Part shown: piece after piece, positions 42,137 through 52,940 of the stretch
Layout of the letters: every line of letters starts with the position of its first letter
Position numbering within the stretch: the first letter of the stretch is position 1
NCBI GenBank assembly: GCA_958299035.1
Contig: CATQJL010000112.1
Span: 86,818,636 to 86,882,635, forward strand
Reading direction: 5' to 3'
DNA: 64,000 bases
DNA from: Cylicocyclus nassatus
Lineage: Eukaryota; Nematoda; Chromadorea; Rhabditida; Strongylidae
Translations under genes and position numbers: made by a program
Notes under the pieces: generated by a model
Told to the model about the DNA's origin: nothing
Databases searched by the model: none
What the model saw: the letters and a program-made list of their open reading frames with translations, nothing else

Positions 42137-43558
42137 TATACCGCAATGCAAATTCGGCAAGGTCATTTGCAGAACAATTCATATATTCCAGTTGTTTTCA
42201 ATGTTACAATACTAATGTCAGTGTAGTTTGAAATAAACGCTTTTTAGTTTTGTGTGCATTGTTTTGTGTTGTGCACGTGCTCTGAGCAGCGTTTGAAAAA
42301 AGAGCTGTTTATGCATTGGCAAAAGAAAATTTGTAGAAATTAGTACTTTGTTACCCATAAAAAGTATGAGAGTTCGGCTAGCCGGACGATCATACTGGTT
42401 ACTCCATAACGAGATAAACCAGCATTTATGTGGCGTCTCTCTGCGGAAGATTTAAGCGCACTTTCTCGTTTTTGTTGAACTCCAACAGCTTTCGTGAACT
42501 TCTAACACCCGATCGTAGTCTTTAAAAAGGTTAACTGAGCATTGTCGTTCTAAATTCTAAGGGAATTTTCGAATAAGAACTTTCTCTTCTACAAAAGCGT
42601 AATCTTTTTATTTTCTGAGTTTTTTTTTTTCAAATATCACTCGCTATACTTGCCTCATTCACATTCAATCCTACGTGGTATATCCCAGAATTTACTTGGT
42701 TCACTCAAGGCAAAATTAGAATTTCGAGAAGGATGCGAGTCTGATCTTATCTTTTATCTTTTATCTTTTATCTTATCAACATTTATCACTGCAGGTTATA
42801 TTTGTGGATCGGAGGTTGGAAAAAAATAGGTCGTCTAAGTACTCAACTTCTATAGGCAATATGATTATACTTTTATGTCCTCTGTAAAGTTTGCTATTTG
42901 CTTGCTTCTCATCATGTATCTGCAGTCGCAGATTGATAGAATGTCTTTGGAGAGAAAACCATGTTGGGAAATTGAACAATTCTTGTTGTTCACTGACAGA
43001 ACGAAATACGTGCGTTAAAGAGATGACGATATACTCACCAAAATGCTATGGTATTCCTCACCGCAATACAGTCCCATTTTTTGCACATTGTAAAATTGCT
43101 ACAATGTTTTTTTTGATTTCGTTGAAATACATTAAAGCGCTATGAACGACATCGGAAGACACGAGCAAAGCATATAACAATCACAAATTCATTCATAGAC
43201 AACTTGAGAACCTGTTCGTCTTGCCCGATGAGCGAAGTCTCTGCAAGGTTACGGCAGCTAAAGTCAGCGGTGAAAAGACTGTCAGTTTTTCGCGACAATG
43301 CCCCCAGTCATAATTCTAAACTCAAGCGAAAAGCAGATGGCATGCAAACCTAAGAAGATCTCAATATATTTTGTGACGAATATACATGAAAACCCTGTGG
43401 TCAACAACTTGCCCCTTATTGGTAAAAATGGAACATTACTGAATATATCAGAACTATCATTCACATGCACATAGAGAACTTCCAGAAAGAGTTCTGACTT
43501 TTTGACATCTATTCCTCAGTGGTGCGAGAATTGAGTGTGAGGATGTAAATAATTGCAT
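42137..43558. other. No gene recognised
   Basis: AT-rich. A short TCTTATCTTT tandem run occurs near 42745-42775. No domain seen. Confidence 0.35.
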
Positions 43559-43618
43559 TAAGCTGAAGCATAATTTTTGCACCAAAATCTTTGGAAAATT
43601 CTGTTATGTCCTCCAGCA

Positions 43619-43906
43619 TCAATGAAGTTTCCTGATTTGATACACAGGGAAAGAAGATTGCGTTTTCCGCAGGTGCTCGACGCAAAATTCCTCAAGGGCA
43701 TATGGCAACGACATAAGCAGATTGGGAGAAATACTCAGAAAGTGATTTTTCGATCTTTCGTCATTAAAATTGCTGGAAAGTCTACTAAAATTTGACTTTA
43801 TTTTTGGTTTTAGTTTTATGACATATTCTTTTTGACTAACAGAAGCCAAAGTGATCGCATGTCTCTGCAAATAGTTACGAATTTCGATTTTTTTAGATTG
43901 ACTCAT
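43619..43906 (-). CDS. Unidentified 95-residue open frame
   Basis: Begins MSQSKKIEIRNYLQRHAITL and ends SSFPVYQIRKLH. It is basic, predicted helical and looks coding in composition. It sits between the left end of an older mariner-type element and a nested mariner. It might be a captured or element-encoded segment. I do not recognise the family. Confidence 0.35.
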   Translation of the reverse strand: MSQSKKIEIRNYLQRHAITLASVSQKEYVIKLKPKIKSNFSRLSSNFNDERSKNHFLSISPNLLMSLPYALEEFCVEHLRKTQSSFPVYQIRKLH

Positions 43907-43962
43907 ACATTTTGTTTCATGATGATTTTCTTGAATGTACTATGAAATACTACTTTTGATAT

Positions 43963-44724
43963 ACTAGTCGTTCCATAAGTTCGTAGCGTTTTCATTCTCG
44001 CCCTCGTTTACCTGGTAGGCGGTTGTTTTGCAGCAAAATGCACATATCGTTGAAAAGAACTAATCGTGCTTCTACATTGAACCTATTTTCTTCGATGAAA
44101 AGCTGACAAGCTTTGACTTCTCAGTTCCAAATGTGGTGTTTTCAAACGACATGAAGAAGCGTTTTCGACATCTGCTCGTTTCTTCTTACAAAAAAGGTGT
44201 TTTTGCATGGACTTTTTTGCCAAGTACGAGTAATGGTGCTTTCCCGTTAACATGAGACAAAAAGTATGAGATTGTTCCAAAGAAACCAAAAAAATTGCGG
44301 GGTGTGCCTTGAACAAGACTTTTGCAGGACGGGCAGGAGGTTCTGCAATGAAAATCGCAAGACAAAGACCTACCGCGAAATGACGGCTCCGCACGGCAAA
44401 CGTCGCCAAAGCTATCCAAGACTTGACTGGGAGATATATTATTACCCGACATATTCTTCAGATCTCGCCTTACCAGATTATCTTTTGTCCCGTTCTTTTG
44501 CAAACCGTAGAAATGGTGCTTGTTTCGATTTTGAAGACGATCTCAGGTTAGGCTGGTTAGGCTTTTTGGGACCAGACTTGCTGAGTTTTGGAAAAACGAA
44601 GCTAAAATCTAACGGCAAGGGGGCAGAAAGTTGCGCGCAGCAGGAGATCGTATTATCGGCTGAATTTTATCAAAGCTTTGTCATTCATTAGTTTATGAAA
44701 ACGCTACGAACTTAACGACCTAAT
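43963..44724 (+). mobile_element. Degenerate mariner transposon
   Basis: The left end (TCGTTCCATAAGTTCGTAGC followed by GTTTTCAT) and the right end (ATGAAAACGCTACGAACTTA) are inverted, with a TA flank. The plus strand carries mariner transposase remnants: PTYSSDLALPDYLL (about 44452-44492; the family usually has YSPDLAPSDYHLF) and a C-terminal block to 44691. The N-terminal DNA-binding part is gone and frameshifts are present. Confidence 0.7.
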
Positions 44725-44864
44725 AAATAACAAAGAGCATGCTCTGTGAATTGATTAGTTGTTTGAGTAGGTTTAAAACAAAATTTTTTCTTTTTGGTGA
44801 AAGTGTTATGGATCAACCTAATATGATTTCACACTTCAGCCTAGCAATATAATTGTTTTAGGTC

Positions 44865-46306
44865 GTTCCGAAAGTTCTTTCCGTTTTTCAGCCTATTATA
44901 GAAACTCGTGGAATAAAGGCAGGCGATCGTTTCAAATAATACCCAAGGCAGCTTTTCTTCCTCTTTCCAGCAGTTACCTTTACTGGTTACTCTTATGGTT
45001 ATGAAATGACTGCCGAAATTGCGAACCCATGTTTTTACTATGTCCAATTTGGTTATTTTTTTTGAATCTTGCTTTTGGACCTTTGAAAACCTTTTATAGC
45101 AGCCAGAGGCGCGAAATGTGCAGTGCAGTACAATTTCTTGGCACCTATAGTTGGCTTCTTAAAATTCCAAAAATTATATTTCTGATGCCATCGTATTCCA
45201 CTTTTGGTCATCCCTAAAACTTATAGAACATCAAACGGAGCACAACTAAGGTGTTATTCAATGTTACTTTTTTCCTCTTTCTATGAGGTGTTGTTTTTTC
45301 CTATTTGGGGAGTATTTGGCGATAAAATCATCATAATTCTTAATTTTTAACCCGCCGGCTGTACCCATAAAAAGCGAATTGATATGTTGGAGTGGTAAAC
45401 GCTCTATTGCTTTTGTAAAATTAGTGTACAATGATCGATATCTGAAATTTTCTAAATTCAAAGATTTATTAGTGATTAAAGCGTTTGTGCATTTTGCGAT
45501 GTCGCAAAAGTGGAGACTTTTGGTAATGTTATCTCAAAATCCACTAACAAGACAAGGATACTTGGTCGAAGTGACATTTACATATGACATGTTTGTTATC
45601 TTAAAGATCATAAAAACGCTGATTCCCGATCTGCTTTCCTTATCTTCAAAGCGCTTCTGAGAGGAGAGTTCTGGAAATTTTCTAGGTCAAAATTCAATGA
45701 CGGCTAAGGTAAAAACAGGTGTTAGCTTTCCGGCCTTTTAAAGGAGTACTGATGAGTTTATTAGACTGAAGGTATGTATTGCATAAAAGGCTCTGGTAGT
45801 AATCATGCCCCCATTTGAGGCTCACGGTAAATTTATGAATGATTTCATTGTAGCCGCGCTTTCCACTTTCTGCATCAGAAAATTCTCATAATTCCCCTTC
45901 CAGAAGCGATTTGCAGATAAGAAAATCAGATTTGGAATTAGCGTTGCATGGTCTATAAGAGAGTATACATTTCATATGGAAACGCCACTTCGACTAGCTA
46001 TCCTTACCTTGTAAGGAGATAATTGAAGATGCCAAAAAATGCATTGCATTTGCATTGCACTTTGTTTATGCTATCCAAAAGTTATCAAAGCTTTTCGAGA
46101 AGTTCGAAATGTAGATTTGAAAAATTGCCAAGGTTGGGCATGTTAAAAACAATGGATTGGAAATCTCGGCAATTATTTCAGTAATCACAGGAGTAACCAG
46201 CATATGAGCATGATCGCTACGTCGGATAGAAAGTTTGCCTGCCTTTTCCACAGGTTTTTATGATAGGTTGGAAAAAAGAAAGAAGTTTCGGAACGTATAA
46301 ATGCCT
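44865..46306. mobile_element. Mariner-type foldback (TTAGGTCGTTCCGAAAGTTC), with nested MITE
   Basis: The left end, continuing to CAGCCTATTATAGAAACTCG, mirrors the right end (TTTTTATGATAGGTTGG ... GAAGTTTCGGAACG). It is a diverged relative of the 58222-59240 element. A separate foldback (45544-46016) interrupts it. Confidence 0.55.
45544..46016. mobile_element. GGTCGAAGTGGC-type foldback MITE, copy 1
   Basis: The left arm (ACAAGACAAGGATACTTGGT followed by CGAAGTGAC) and right arm (CGCCACTTCGACTAGCTATC followed by CTTACCTTGT) are inverted. GCTGATTCCCGATCTGC inside the left arm is mirrored by GATTTGGAATTAGCG. It is nested inside 44865-46306. Confidence 0.6.
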
Positions 46307-48229
46307 ATAATATCCTAAGAATTTTCCGCTCCTTGTAAGTCGTTGAAAATGAAGCCCATTAAACACATCTGATTGCATGCATAACGGGATCAATTAAGAT
46401 ATTGGCAGGAATTCAACTTTTGAAATTTGGTAGTTCTTACGGATAAGTGTCCTCAGAAATTGAACAATTCAAAGAGATCTCTTTTTGCAATAAAACCATA
46501 GGCATCATCCCTTTGATGATCAAGTTTCGATATGATCAACAAAAAAGTTCTGAAGATGGCAGTTGAGTTTGTAACGAAAAAATTACAACATTATTAAATT
46601 TCTATAAAAGAACTGTCATGGCGTTGGCTAAGAAACTAAGGTCTCGTGGTGTTACCTTTCAAGTGTGTTATCTGTTTGTCTGTCTTTAACATTACGTGTA
46701 CAGCAATCAATAACATAACTAGCTTATCGTTTTCATTGTTATTTGAGAAAAACCTCTTGTATCAGGTTTTTTTGAGCGAAAACAGAAATCAAGTGATAAA
46801 TGATTGACTGATATTTGATATCACTCCGCCACTATCTGAATTCTTCTTACATGAAATGGTAGGTGATAACAGCAGATAGACTGAACTCATAGTGGCAGTG
46901 AGTTGAACTTATCTAAATCAAGATCTCAGCCAAAGTTATTTACGCCACTGGCGGCAGTCGAAATAAGCAGACGGTGATCACTATCTCACTACCAGTTCCT
47001 TGAAAGAAAAATGAATTTAGACTTGTCATTTTGTAATGCTGTAAATGCTGCGAAAGCGTTGTTATTTATTCTGAGAATATTTTGAGACAGCGGGGCTCAG
47101 ACTAAAAATAATTTAGTTTCTTAACTTGTAAACGTTATCTGCCCATACTTTGGAGGTTTTACTCATTAGTCGCAATTTTGATGATAAAGCTGTGGTTTTT
47201 TCCTTTGAAAATCTACAGTCTAGGAAGTGCTTGGCAAAAATGGATACCGCAGATTTGACAGGAAACCTACTTTCCAATGTTTTCACTGCTTTTCAGATGA
47301 AGCGAAAGCTTTTCTCAATTTTTAGAGCATATACGGGTACAAGCCTTTAACAAAAATGTGCGAAATGTTTTCTGTCTCACCTAAGCAGCAGTTTTCAAGG
47401 GTGAGAGGACATATAATCAGCTATCCTTATGACATACTGTCCTTGCTAATGAACAATTGATGAAAATAAAAATATCTTTATTGGGAACTATTGTAATGAT
47501 TAAGAAGCGGATGGGTGATGAAGTCAAATGTTCCCAATTCTTTACTTAGTTGATGAGAAGCACACATTTTCCGAGCGACTCATTCACATTTGTACTCCTT
47601 TAGTATGAAATCAAAGCTTGTAATGATGAATTCTTATGACCTTTCTTGAGATGGCTGATTCTTCATCATCCATGTTCTAATATTATATAATAGTTGCAGA
47701 AGAGCTGTAAAAGATAGAAGTTTATACCGTCTGATAAGAACAAGCCGAAGCGGTTGTTTTTTGACGAGTACTTTGAGATAATGTCCACTTTTTTGTGTAA
47801 TATTTCTTTCGAGTCGTTCATACAAATTAAGCGGACCATCGAGCAAAGTATGGCATACTTATGATTTCAGGGTAGGCAGAAGGTACTCATTTCTCTATTC
47901 CTGATTGTTTACTTTCAAAAGTTGCATAGCGTTAGTCCTCCTCCCATTTTGCCCTTCTATAGTTGATCTGCATTAAGCTTCTTGTAGTTGTACATGACTA
48001 CAACCTCGATGAATAATCACTGATGTTAAATTATTGAAATCTATTGTCAAAATCTGAAACAGATGAAACTGTCTACCATTTTATTTTTTCTGATTGTTTA
48101 CAATACTTCGAAATTTGCTGTCTGTATAGTTTTGTATTATCGCATGATCTCAAGAGATCATGAATTGCACTAAAAATCTATTGAAAAAACATTCAGTTCT
48201 TTTGGGAGTATTTTCGAATCACAGCTCAT
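46307..48229. other. No gene recognised
   Basis: About 1.9 kb of AT-rich DNA. Short frames only; no repeat boundary resolved. Confidence 0.35.
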
Positions 48230-49285
48230 TAGTTGCGAATGAGACCTGGGCCGGTAGTAATCTACCCTACCTGGTGGCATCATAGATGCCGGCAAGTTGG
48301 CACACTTCGCGGAAAGATGCCAACTCCGCCGGCAGCTCGCGGAGTGATTGTAGGTTTCAATAATCTTGTATAATCTTAGTACGCACTTATTTCGCTCATC
48401 AAATTTTGATAACGTAAACAGCCGCAAAACTGCTGTCCCGCGCGCGGTCGAACCTAAGTTTGCTAACTTCAAGTGCTGCCACGTTACCCACTCGACCATT
48501 CGGTCAGTCTTTGCCGTTTGCATTAGCAATGTGAGGAACGCACTGGCAAATGGCCGCCTGTAAGAGGGATCGATACATTGCGCGAGAGACTTTGACCTGA
48601 AAGAACAGCTGATTGATATGAGCGAGAGAGGGACGAAATCGCTGCAAATAAGATTTAGAAGGGATTGCAAAAGAAGATGGTGTTCCTTATGGTTCTAAGG
48701 CATTGCTAGATTTTTTTTTCTGTCAGAAAATCGTCGTTTCAAAAAAGAAAAACTCATATAATGAGAAAAATAAAGGTTTTTGGATGGAAAGTAGAATTGT
48801 TTGATTTTTTCGCCTGACGTAAATTGTGTGATATCGCCGCAATTCGCAATCTTACAGACGCCGTCGGCAAAGATGCCACCACCTCGACGTGGTAGGGGCA
48901 CGTCGAGGTGCCGGCAGCTCCCTCTCTCCAAAGAGCACGCTATTTCCCGTGCTCTCTGACCTGCCGGCAGCTGCCATCTCGCGGATTTTGACGAGCTGCC
49001 GGCAGGTTGCCGGCAACTGACCTCGCGAAGTTGCCGGTAGCTCCTCCTGCGCTTCCAGATATTTTCCTACAGGAGGATTTCTGGAATCGCAAATTTCGAT
49101 GGGGGTTTCTACAGGGTCGAGGCGGCATCTTCATCGAGAAAATTTTTTGGAAAAAGGCCTGGGACGGCCTAAATTTTATGTTCTTAGTTTCTGGCCACCT
49201 CACGGAAAGGTGCCAGCGACCTGCCGACGAGACCTGCCGCCAGGTCGGGGGATCTACCGGCCCTGGGCCGGAAGTAAACCTGTCG
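48230..49285. repeat. GC-rich block with many GCCGGCA hairpins
   Basis: Repeated short words such as TGCCGGCA(A/G), CTCGCGGA and CTGCCGGCAGCT occur at 48285-48345 and 48860-49050, plus GACGTGGTAGGGGCACGTC at 48893-48911. This strongly contrasts with the AT-rich surroundings. It is non-coding as far as can be seen; possibly the GC-rich parts of one or two MITEs. Confidence 0.5.
48430..48515 (-). ncRNA. tRNA-like sequence (pseudogene or SINE head)
   Basis: The minus strand has an A-box-like TGGTCGAGTGG and, about 40 bases on, a B-box-like GGTTCGACC. The arms do not fold into a convincing cloverleaf with a standard acceptor stem, so a tRNA-derived repeat is more likely than a functional gene. 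Confidence 0.3.
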
Positions 49286-49289
49286 AAAC

Positions 49290-49342
49290 GCGCAGCTTAA
49301 ACTCAGAGTTAACTCAGAGTTAACTCTGAGTTTAAGCTGCGC
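49290..49342. repeat. Perfect 53-bp palindrome
   Basis: Two 26-base arms (GCGCAGCTTAAACTCAGAGT... and its exact inverse) surround a single central base at 49316. Related pieces (ACTC[G/A]GAGTTAACTCTGAGTTT and CGCGCAGCTTTAAACTCGGA) occur near 49493-49520 and 62365-62390. Confidence 0.8.
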
Positions 49343-49654
49343 ACCTTTCAGTGACCGTTAACACCTGCATAAGCAAACCAAATTGGGGAAAGGGTTATAT
49401 GGCAGGATACCCCGCAAGACGTACTTTATGCCATGTGGAAACGTAGCGTCTCACGTGGAGCCGAATTACGTAGCGTTTCAGGCGCCCGCGAAACTCGGAG
49501 TTAACTCTGAGTTTGGTTAGGGAAAGAGAAATAGTGCGTAAACGCAGAGGTGCAGAAAAAAGCCCTCCGGGGTAGATTTTGCTCCGAGTTTCTTGAAGCA
49601 TGATGGGGGTATCATGGGGCATCGTTGAACACAAAAATTCAAGATTTTGTAAGA

Positions 49655-50280
49655 TTTTGGTCCCGGGGGTTATCCGACGCGCTGATCACGAATCCGATGC
49701 TCATTTTTCGCCATTCGCCCACAGAAGGGGGTTATGGTAAGGATACGGTAGTTGGGCGAGTCCCGAAATTGGCTGAAACTTGGTACAGTGGAGTTTTTTG
49801 GCACGCTGATCACGAATATGACATTCGTTTTTCGCTACGGAGTCACGGAGCGGGATTACGGTAGGTATACGGTAGTTAGACGAAAGTCACAAAATTGCCT
49901 GAAACTTGGTACAGTGGGGTTTTTTGGCACGCTGATCACGAATTTAATGTTTATTTTGAACTGCAGGACCATTTAGCGATGTTACGCTAGGGATACGGTA
50001 GTTGGGCGAAAGTCACGAAATTGGCTGAAACTTGCTACAATGGGGTTTTTTGGCATGCTGATCATGAATATAACATTCGTTTTTCGCTACGGGGCCACGG
50101 AGCGGGATTACGGTAGGGATACGGTAGTTGGGCGAGATTCAAGCAGTTGACTGAAACTTGGTCTGGCGGGGTTATTCGCTGAGCTAATTCGGATGTGGTA
50201 ATCATTTTTCACTGCGGAGAGATAGAGCAGGATTACTGCAAGAATTTGGTGAAAGCCAAAGTTCCATAACAGATTTAAAA
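49655..50280. repeat. Tandem repeat, about 126-bp unit, five copies
   Basis: The marker GCTGATCAC starts units at 49681, 49805, 49931 and (as GCTGATCAT) 50057; a diverged unit follows at about 50178. Each unit carries GATACGGTAGTTGG and GCTGAAACTTGGTAC blocks. The spacing 124/126/126/121 shows a head-to-tail minisatellite. Confidence 0.8.
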
Positions 50281-50447
50281 TTGGTTGGCTCAGTGGCGTT
50301 ATGCGGTGTGTTGATTACGATCACATTGCGCGTTTTTCACTACAGCGGTTCATAGCGGAGAAGAGATGCGGTAAACTACCCAAAACCACAGGATTTCACG
50401 AAAGTTGGCTTCGTTAATTCCGCACGTTAATCAGGAATATCATAGTC

Positions 50448-50822
50448 CAGTGACGTACCGAGGGGGGGCGGGGGGGGGGGAGCGCCCCCCCCCCCCCCCC
50501 GAGAACGGGTCGCGAAATTTTTGAAAGTTACTTACATGGGTTATAAAAATGTGCAGAGGACTTGTTTTTACTTGTAAATAATTAAAATAATTTTTAAAAA
50601 TTTTTAAAAATTCAAATTGGCCTTAGAAAAAATTTTTTCGGAAGCGTGGCTGACGCTACGCCCCCTTTTTTTGAAATTTTGGGGTCAGGGGGCCGGAAAA
50701 ACATCGGGAAACATCCCGAAAAATTTTTCGGAGTGCGTGGCTGACGCCACGCACCTTCATTGGAAAAAATTTTTTGTCGCGCCCCCCCCCCCCTCCGAGC
50801 CGAAATCCTGGGTACGCCACTG
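50448..50822. mobile_element. hAT-type MITE, CAGTGGCGTACC family, copy 2
   Basis: Ends CAGTGACGTACC and GGTACGCCACTG with the perfect 8-bp duplication TCATAGTC (50440-50447, 50823-50830). Opposite orientation to copy 1, with the same G/C runs and internal hairpins. Confidence 0.85.
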
Positions 50823-50837
50823 TCATAGTCTAAATAC

Positions 50838-51307
50838 TTACAAGGGAGGTCGAATCAGTCGAAGTGGCCTTTCCAAATGGTCATATACCATTTTGAAGAG
50901 CGTTGAACGCTGATTCCGAATCTGCCTTCATTATCTGCCGAGCGCTTCTGGACGTCGAGTTATAAAATTTTTTTGGAGCGAAAAATGAACTCAGAATTCA
51001 AGTAAAATTAACTATTACTGACTTTTCAGCGCCTAAATAGAGCAACATGTAGTATGAGTGTTTTGGACAGAAGGTATCCTTTGTAATGGAGTGCTCTGAT
51101 AACCAACTTCGGACCATTTGAGCAATTCTGACGAATTTTGCTCTAATTATGCATTAAATTTTTCAACCAAAGGAACGCTCATAACTCGGCGTCCAGAGGC
51201 GCTCGGCAGATAACGAAGACAGATTCGGAATCAGCATTGCATGCTCTATAAAATAGTATGCATTTCATATGGAAACGCCACTTCGACCAAGTATCCTTCC
51301 CTTGTTA
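50838..51307. mobile_element. GGTCGAAGTGGC-type foldback MITE, copy 2
   Basis: The left (ACAAGGGAGGTCGAATCAGT followed by CGAAGTGGC) and right (GCCACTTCGACCAAGTATCC followed by TTCCCTTGT) arms are inverted, with the mirrored pair CTGATTCCGAATCTG / CAGATTCGGAATCAG. It directly abuts hAT MITEs on both sides. Confidence 0.65.
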
Positions 51308-51312
51308 GTTAC

Positions 51313-51653
51313 CAGTGAGGTCGCAGGATTTCCGTCCGGGAGGAGGGGGGAAGGGGGTACAAAAAAATTTTCAAGTGAAGGTGCATGGCTACAATTTTTC
51401 GGGGTGCTTCTTAACATTTTTTGCTGGCCCATACCCCTAAATTATAGGAAAAGGGGGCTTGTCAGCAGCTACGCCCCCGAAAAAAATTTTTTACAAGGCT
51501 AATTTGAACTTTAGAAATTTTAAAAGATAATTTTATTATTTACAAGAACGAACAAGTCATTTTCACATTTTTATAACGCAGTAAGTAAATTTAAAAAATT
51601 TCAAAGCGACCCATCCCGGGGAGAGGGAGAGCCTTCCTTTCGATTCGCCACTG
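51313..51653. mobile_element. hAT-type MITE, CAGTGGCGTACC family, copy 3
   Basis: The ends CAGTGAGGTCGCAGGATT and GATTCGCCACTG are flanked by TTAGTTAC/TTAGATAC, seven of eight bases matching. It is more diverged than the other copies. Confidence 0.7.
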
Positions 51654-52130
51654 TTAGATACTTACTATTTCTTCTTACTGCAAGACTATGCGACGGGGCT
51701 GCAGTAGATGTGGTGGAATAAACTTACTGAACTGCTTAAATATTCGCCACTGAGTTCATTTGGCAGTGCAATTATGATCATGCTGTCCGTTTTGAATGAG
51801 GATTATTACGGTGGGCATATACGGAAGAGCGGCAAAAATCTCAGATTGAGTTGAACTTTCCTAGCAAAAAAGTAATGATACCAGGGAGTGTTTTTTAAAT
51901 TATTTCTTTTTTATTGTGTCAACAGAAACCTCGAGAAAATTTTTTCGAAAATTGCTACATTATTCAGAGGTCTTTTGTAATTTTAACAGTCGATTTACGA
52001 ATGACCCGTAGACTTTGTTTACTACTTGAAGTCTATTCCCCTAAAACAATGGTCTATTTCAAGATTACAAATTATAGATCCAGGTCATTAGAAAAATTTT
52101 GGAAACTAACAGACTTTCGAATTTTATCAA
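51654..52130. other. No gene recognised
   Basis: About 480 bases of AT-rich sequence between MITEs. Confidence 0.35.
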
Positions 52131-52567
52131 GTACTAGTTGGCTTCCCCGGTCCAACCCGGGGTATCGTTCACAGGTGAGGTAGATAGTGCGGTTGCCAGC
52201 AACAAAACTACCGCACTGCAACCCTCCCCCCCCCGTTTTTTTCACATGAATGACCTACCTTGCAGCGCGCACTTCGGTTCACTGCATCTTCGTGATCCTG
52301 AGCTAGAAATGAACTTCACCGCTCTCCTTTACACGACAATGAGAAAATGCTTGGTTAAACGTGATAAGCGTTGATCTCTTTAGTAAAACGTAAACAAATC
52401 AATAAATCGATAGAAGGACCCAACAAATCGATGCAAAAAGTAGCCTGTCATCTGCGCAGGGGTCGAAAACGTATGTGTGCAAAGGTTTCAGCTGAATCGG
52501 TTGAGCGGTGCGCGTTTCTATAACGCACATACCCTCCAAACTGACAATTTTTGAGTTATATATATAT
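52131..52567 (-). mobile_element. Helitron-like element, reverse orientation
   Basis: It starts ACTAGTTGGCTTCCCCGG, the reverse of a CCGGGGAAGCCAACTAGT 3' end. It contains ATCGAT-rich and CAGCTGAATCGGTTGAGCGG blocks similar to those near the ends of the other Helitron-like copies. It ends in a (TA)n tract, into which the LTR element is inserted. Confidence 0.5.
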
Positions 52568-52940
52568 TGTAACCGGAGGTGTCTAGTGGTATAACGGTTT
52601 TAACCGGATCGATAGACAACACGGATTGAACGACTAACAGTTTATCTCAGAAAACGGCAACAAACAACAAGAAACAATAATGCGTAACTTGAACAAGGCT
52701 CAACAACGAAACGACGGGCTTTACCCTCTTGACCACTTCGGCAGGTCTACTAGGAAGAACTCTCTATCTAAGGGGGAGATCCGCCTCTCTTCGACGGAGT
52801 TAGCTCCCTCTAGCGCTTCTCCAGCGCGGACTCCGAGACTCCCCCTGACTCCCGGTATTTATACCCTGCCGAAGGGGTCAGCGCGGGCTTTTCTTCCCGC
52901 CACTGAAGATCGGTAGGTCGGTGATCCGCGCCCTCTGACA
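52568..52940 (-). repeat. 3' LTR of the pol-less element
   Basis: 373 bp. The open frame for the C-terminal domain runs into it and stops at 52810. A spurious 78-codon plus-strand frame is present in both LTR copies. Confidence 0.92.

Larger units (their letters stand above)
43559..44820. mobile_element. Older mariner-type element containing a second mariner
   Basis: The left end (AAGCATAATTTTTGCACCAA) and right end (GGATCAACCTAA) are inverted relatives of the TTAGGTTGATGCATAATT...GCACCAAAA ends of the 19604-20551 MITE. Between them lie an unidentified minus-strand frame and a nested mariner (43963-44724). Confidence 0.45.

Noticed and set aside
48170..48670. 166-codon minus-strand open frame
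   Set aside because: It runs through the GCCGGCA-rich block and a tRNA-like sequence, has no domain or coding-like composition, and has no splice context.
52680..52916. 78-codon frame present twice (also 56350-56586)
   Set aside because: It is simply contained in both LTRs of the pol-less element and is antisense to its coding strand.
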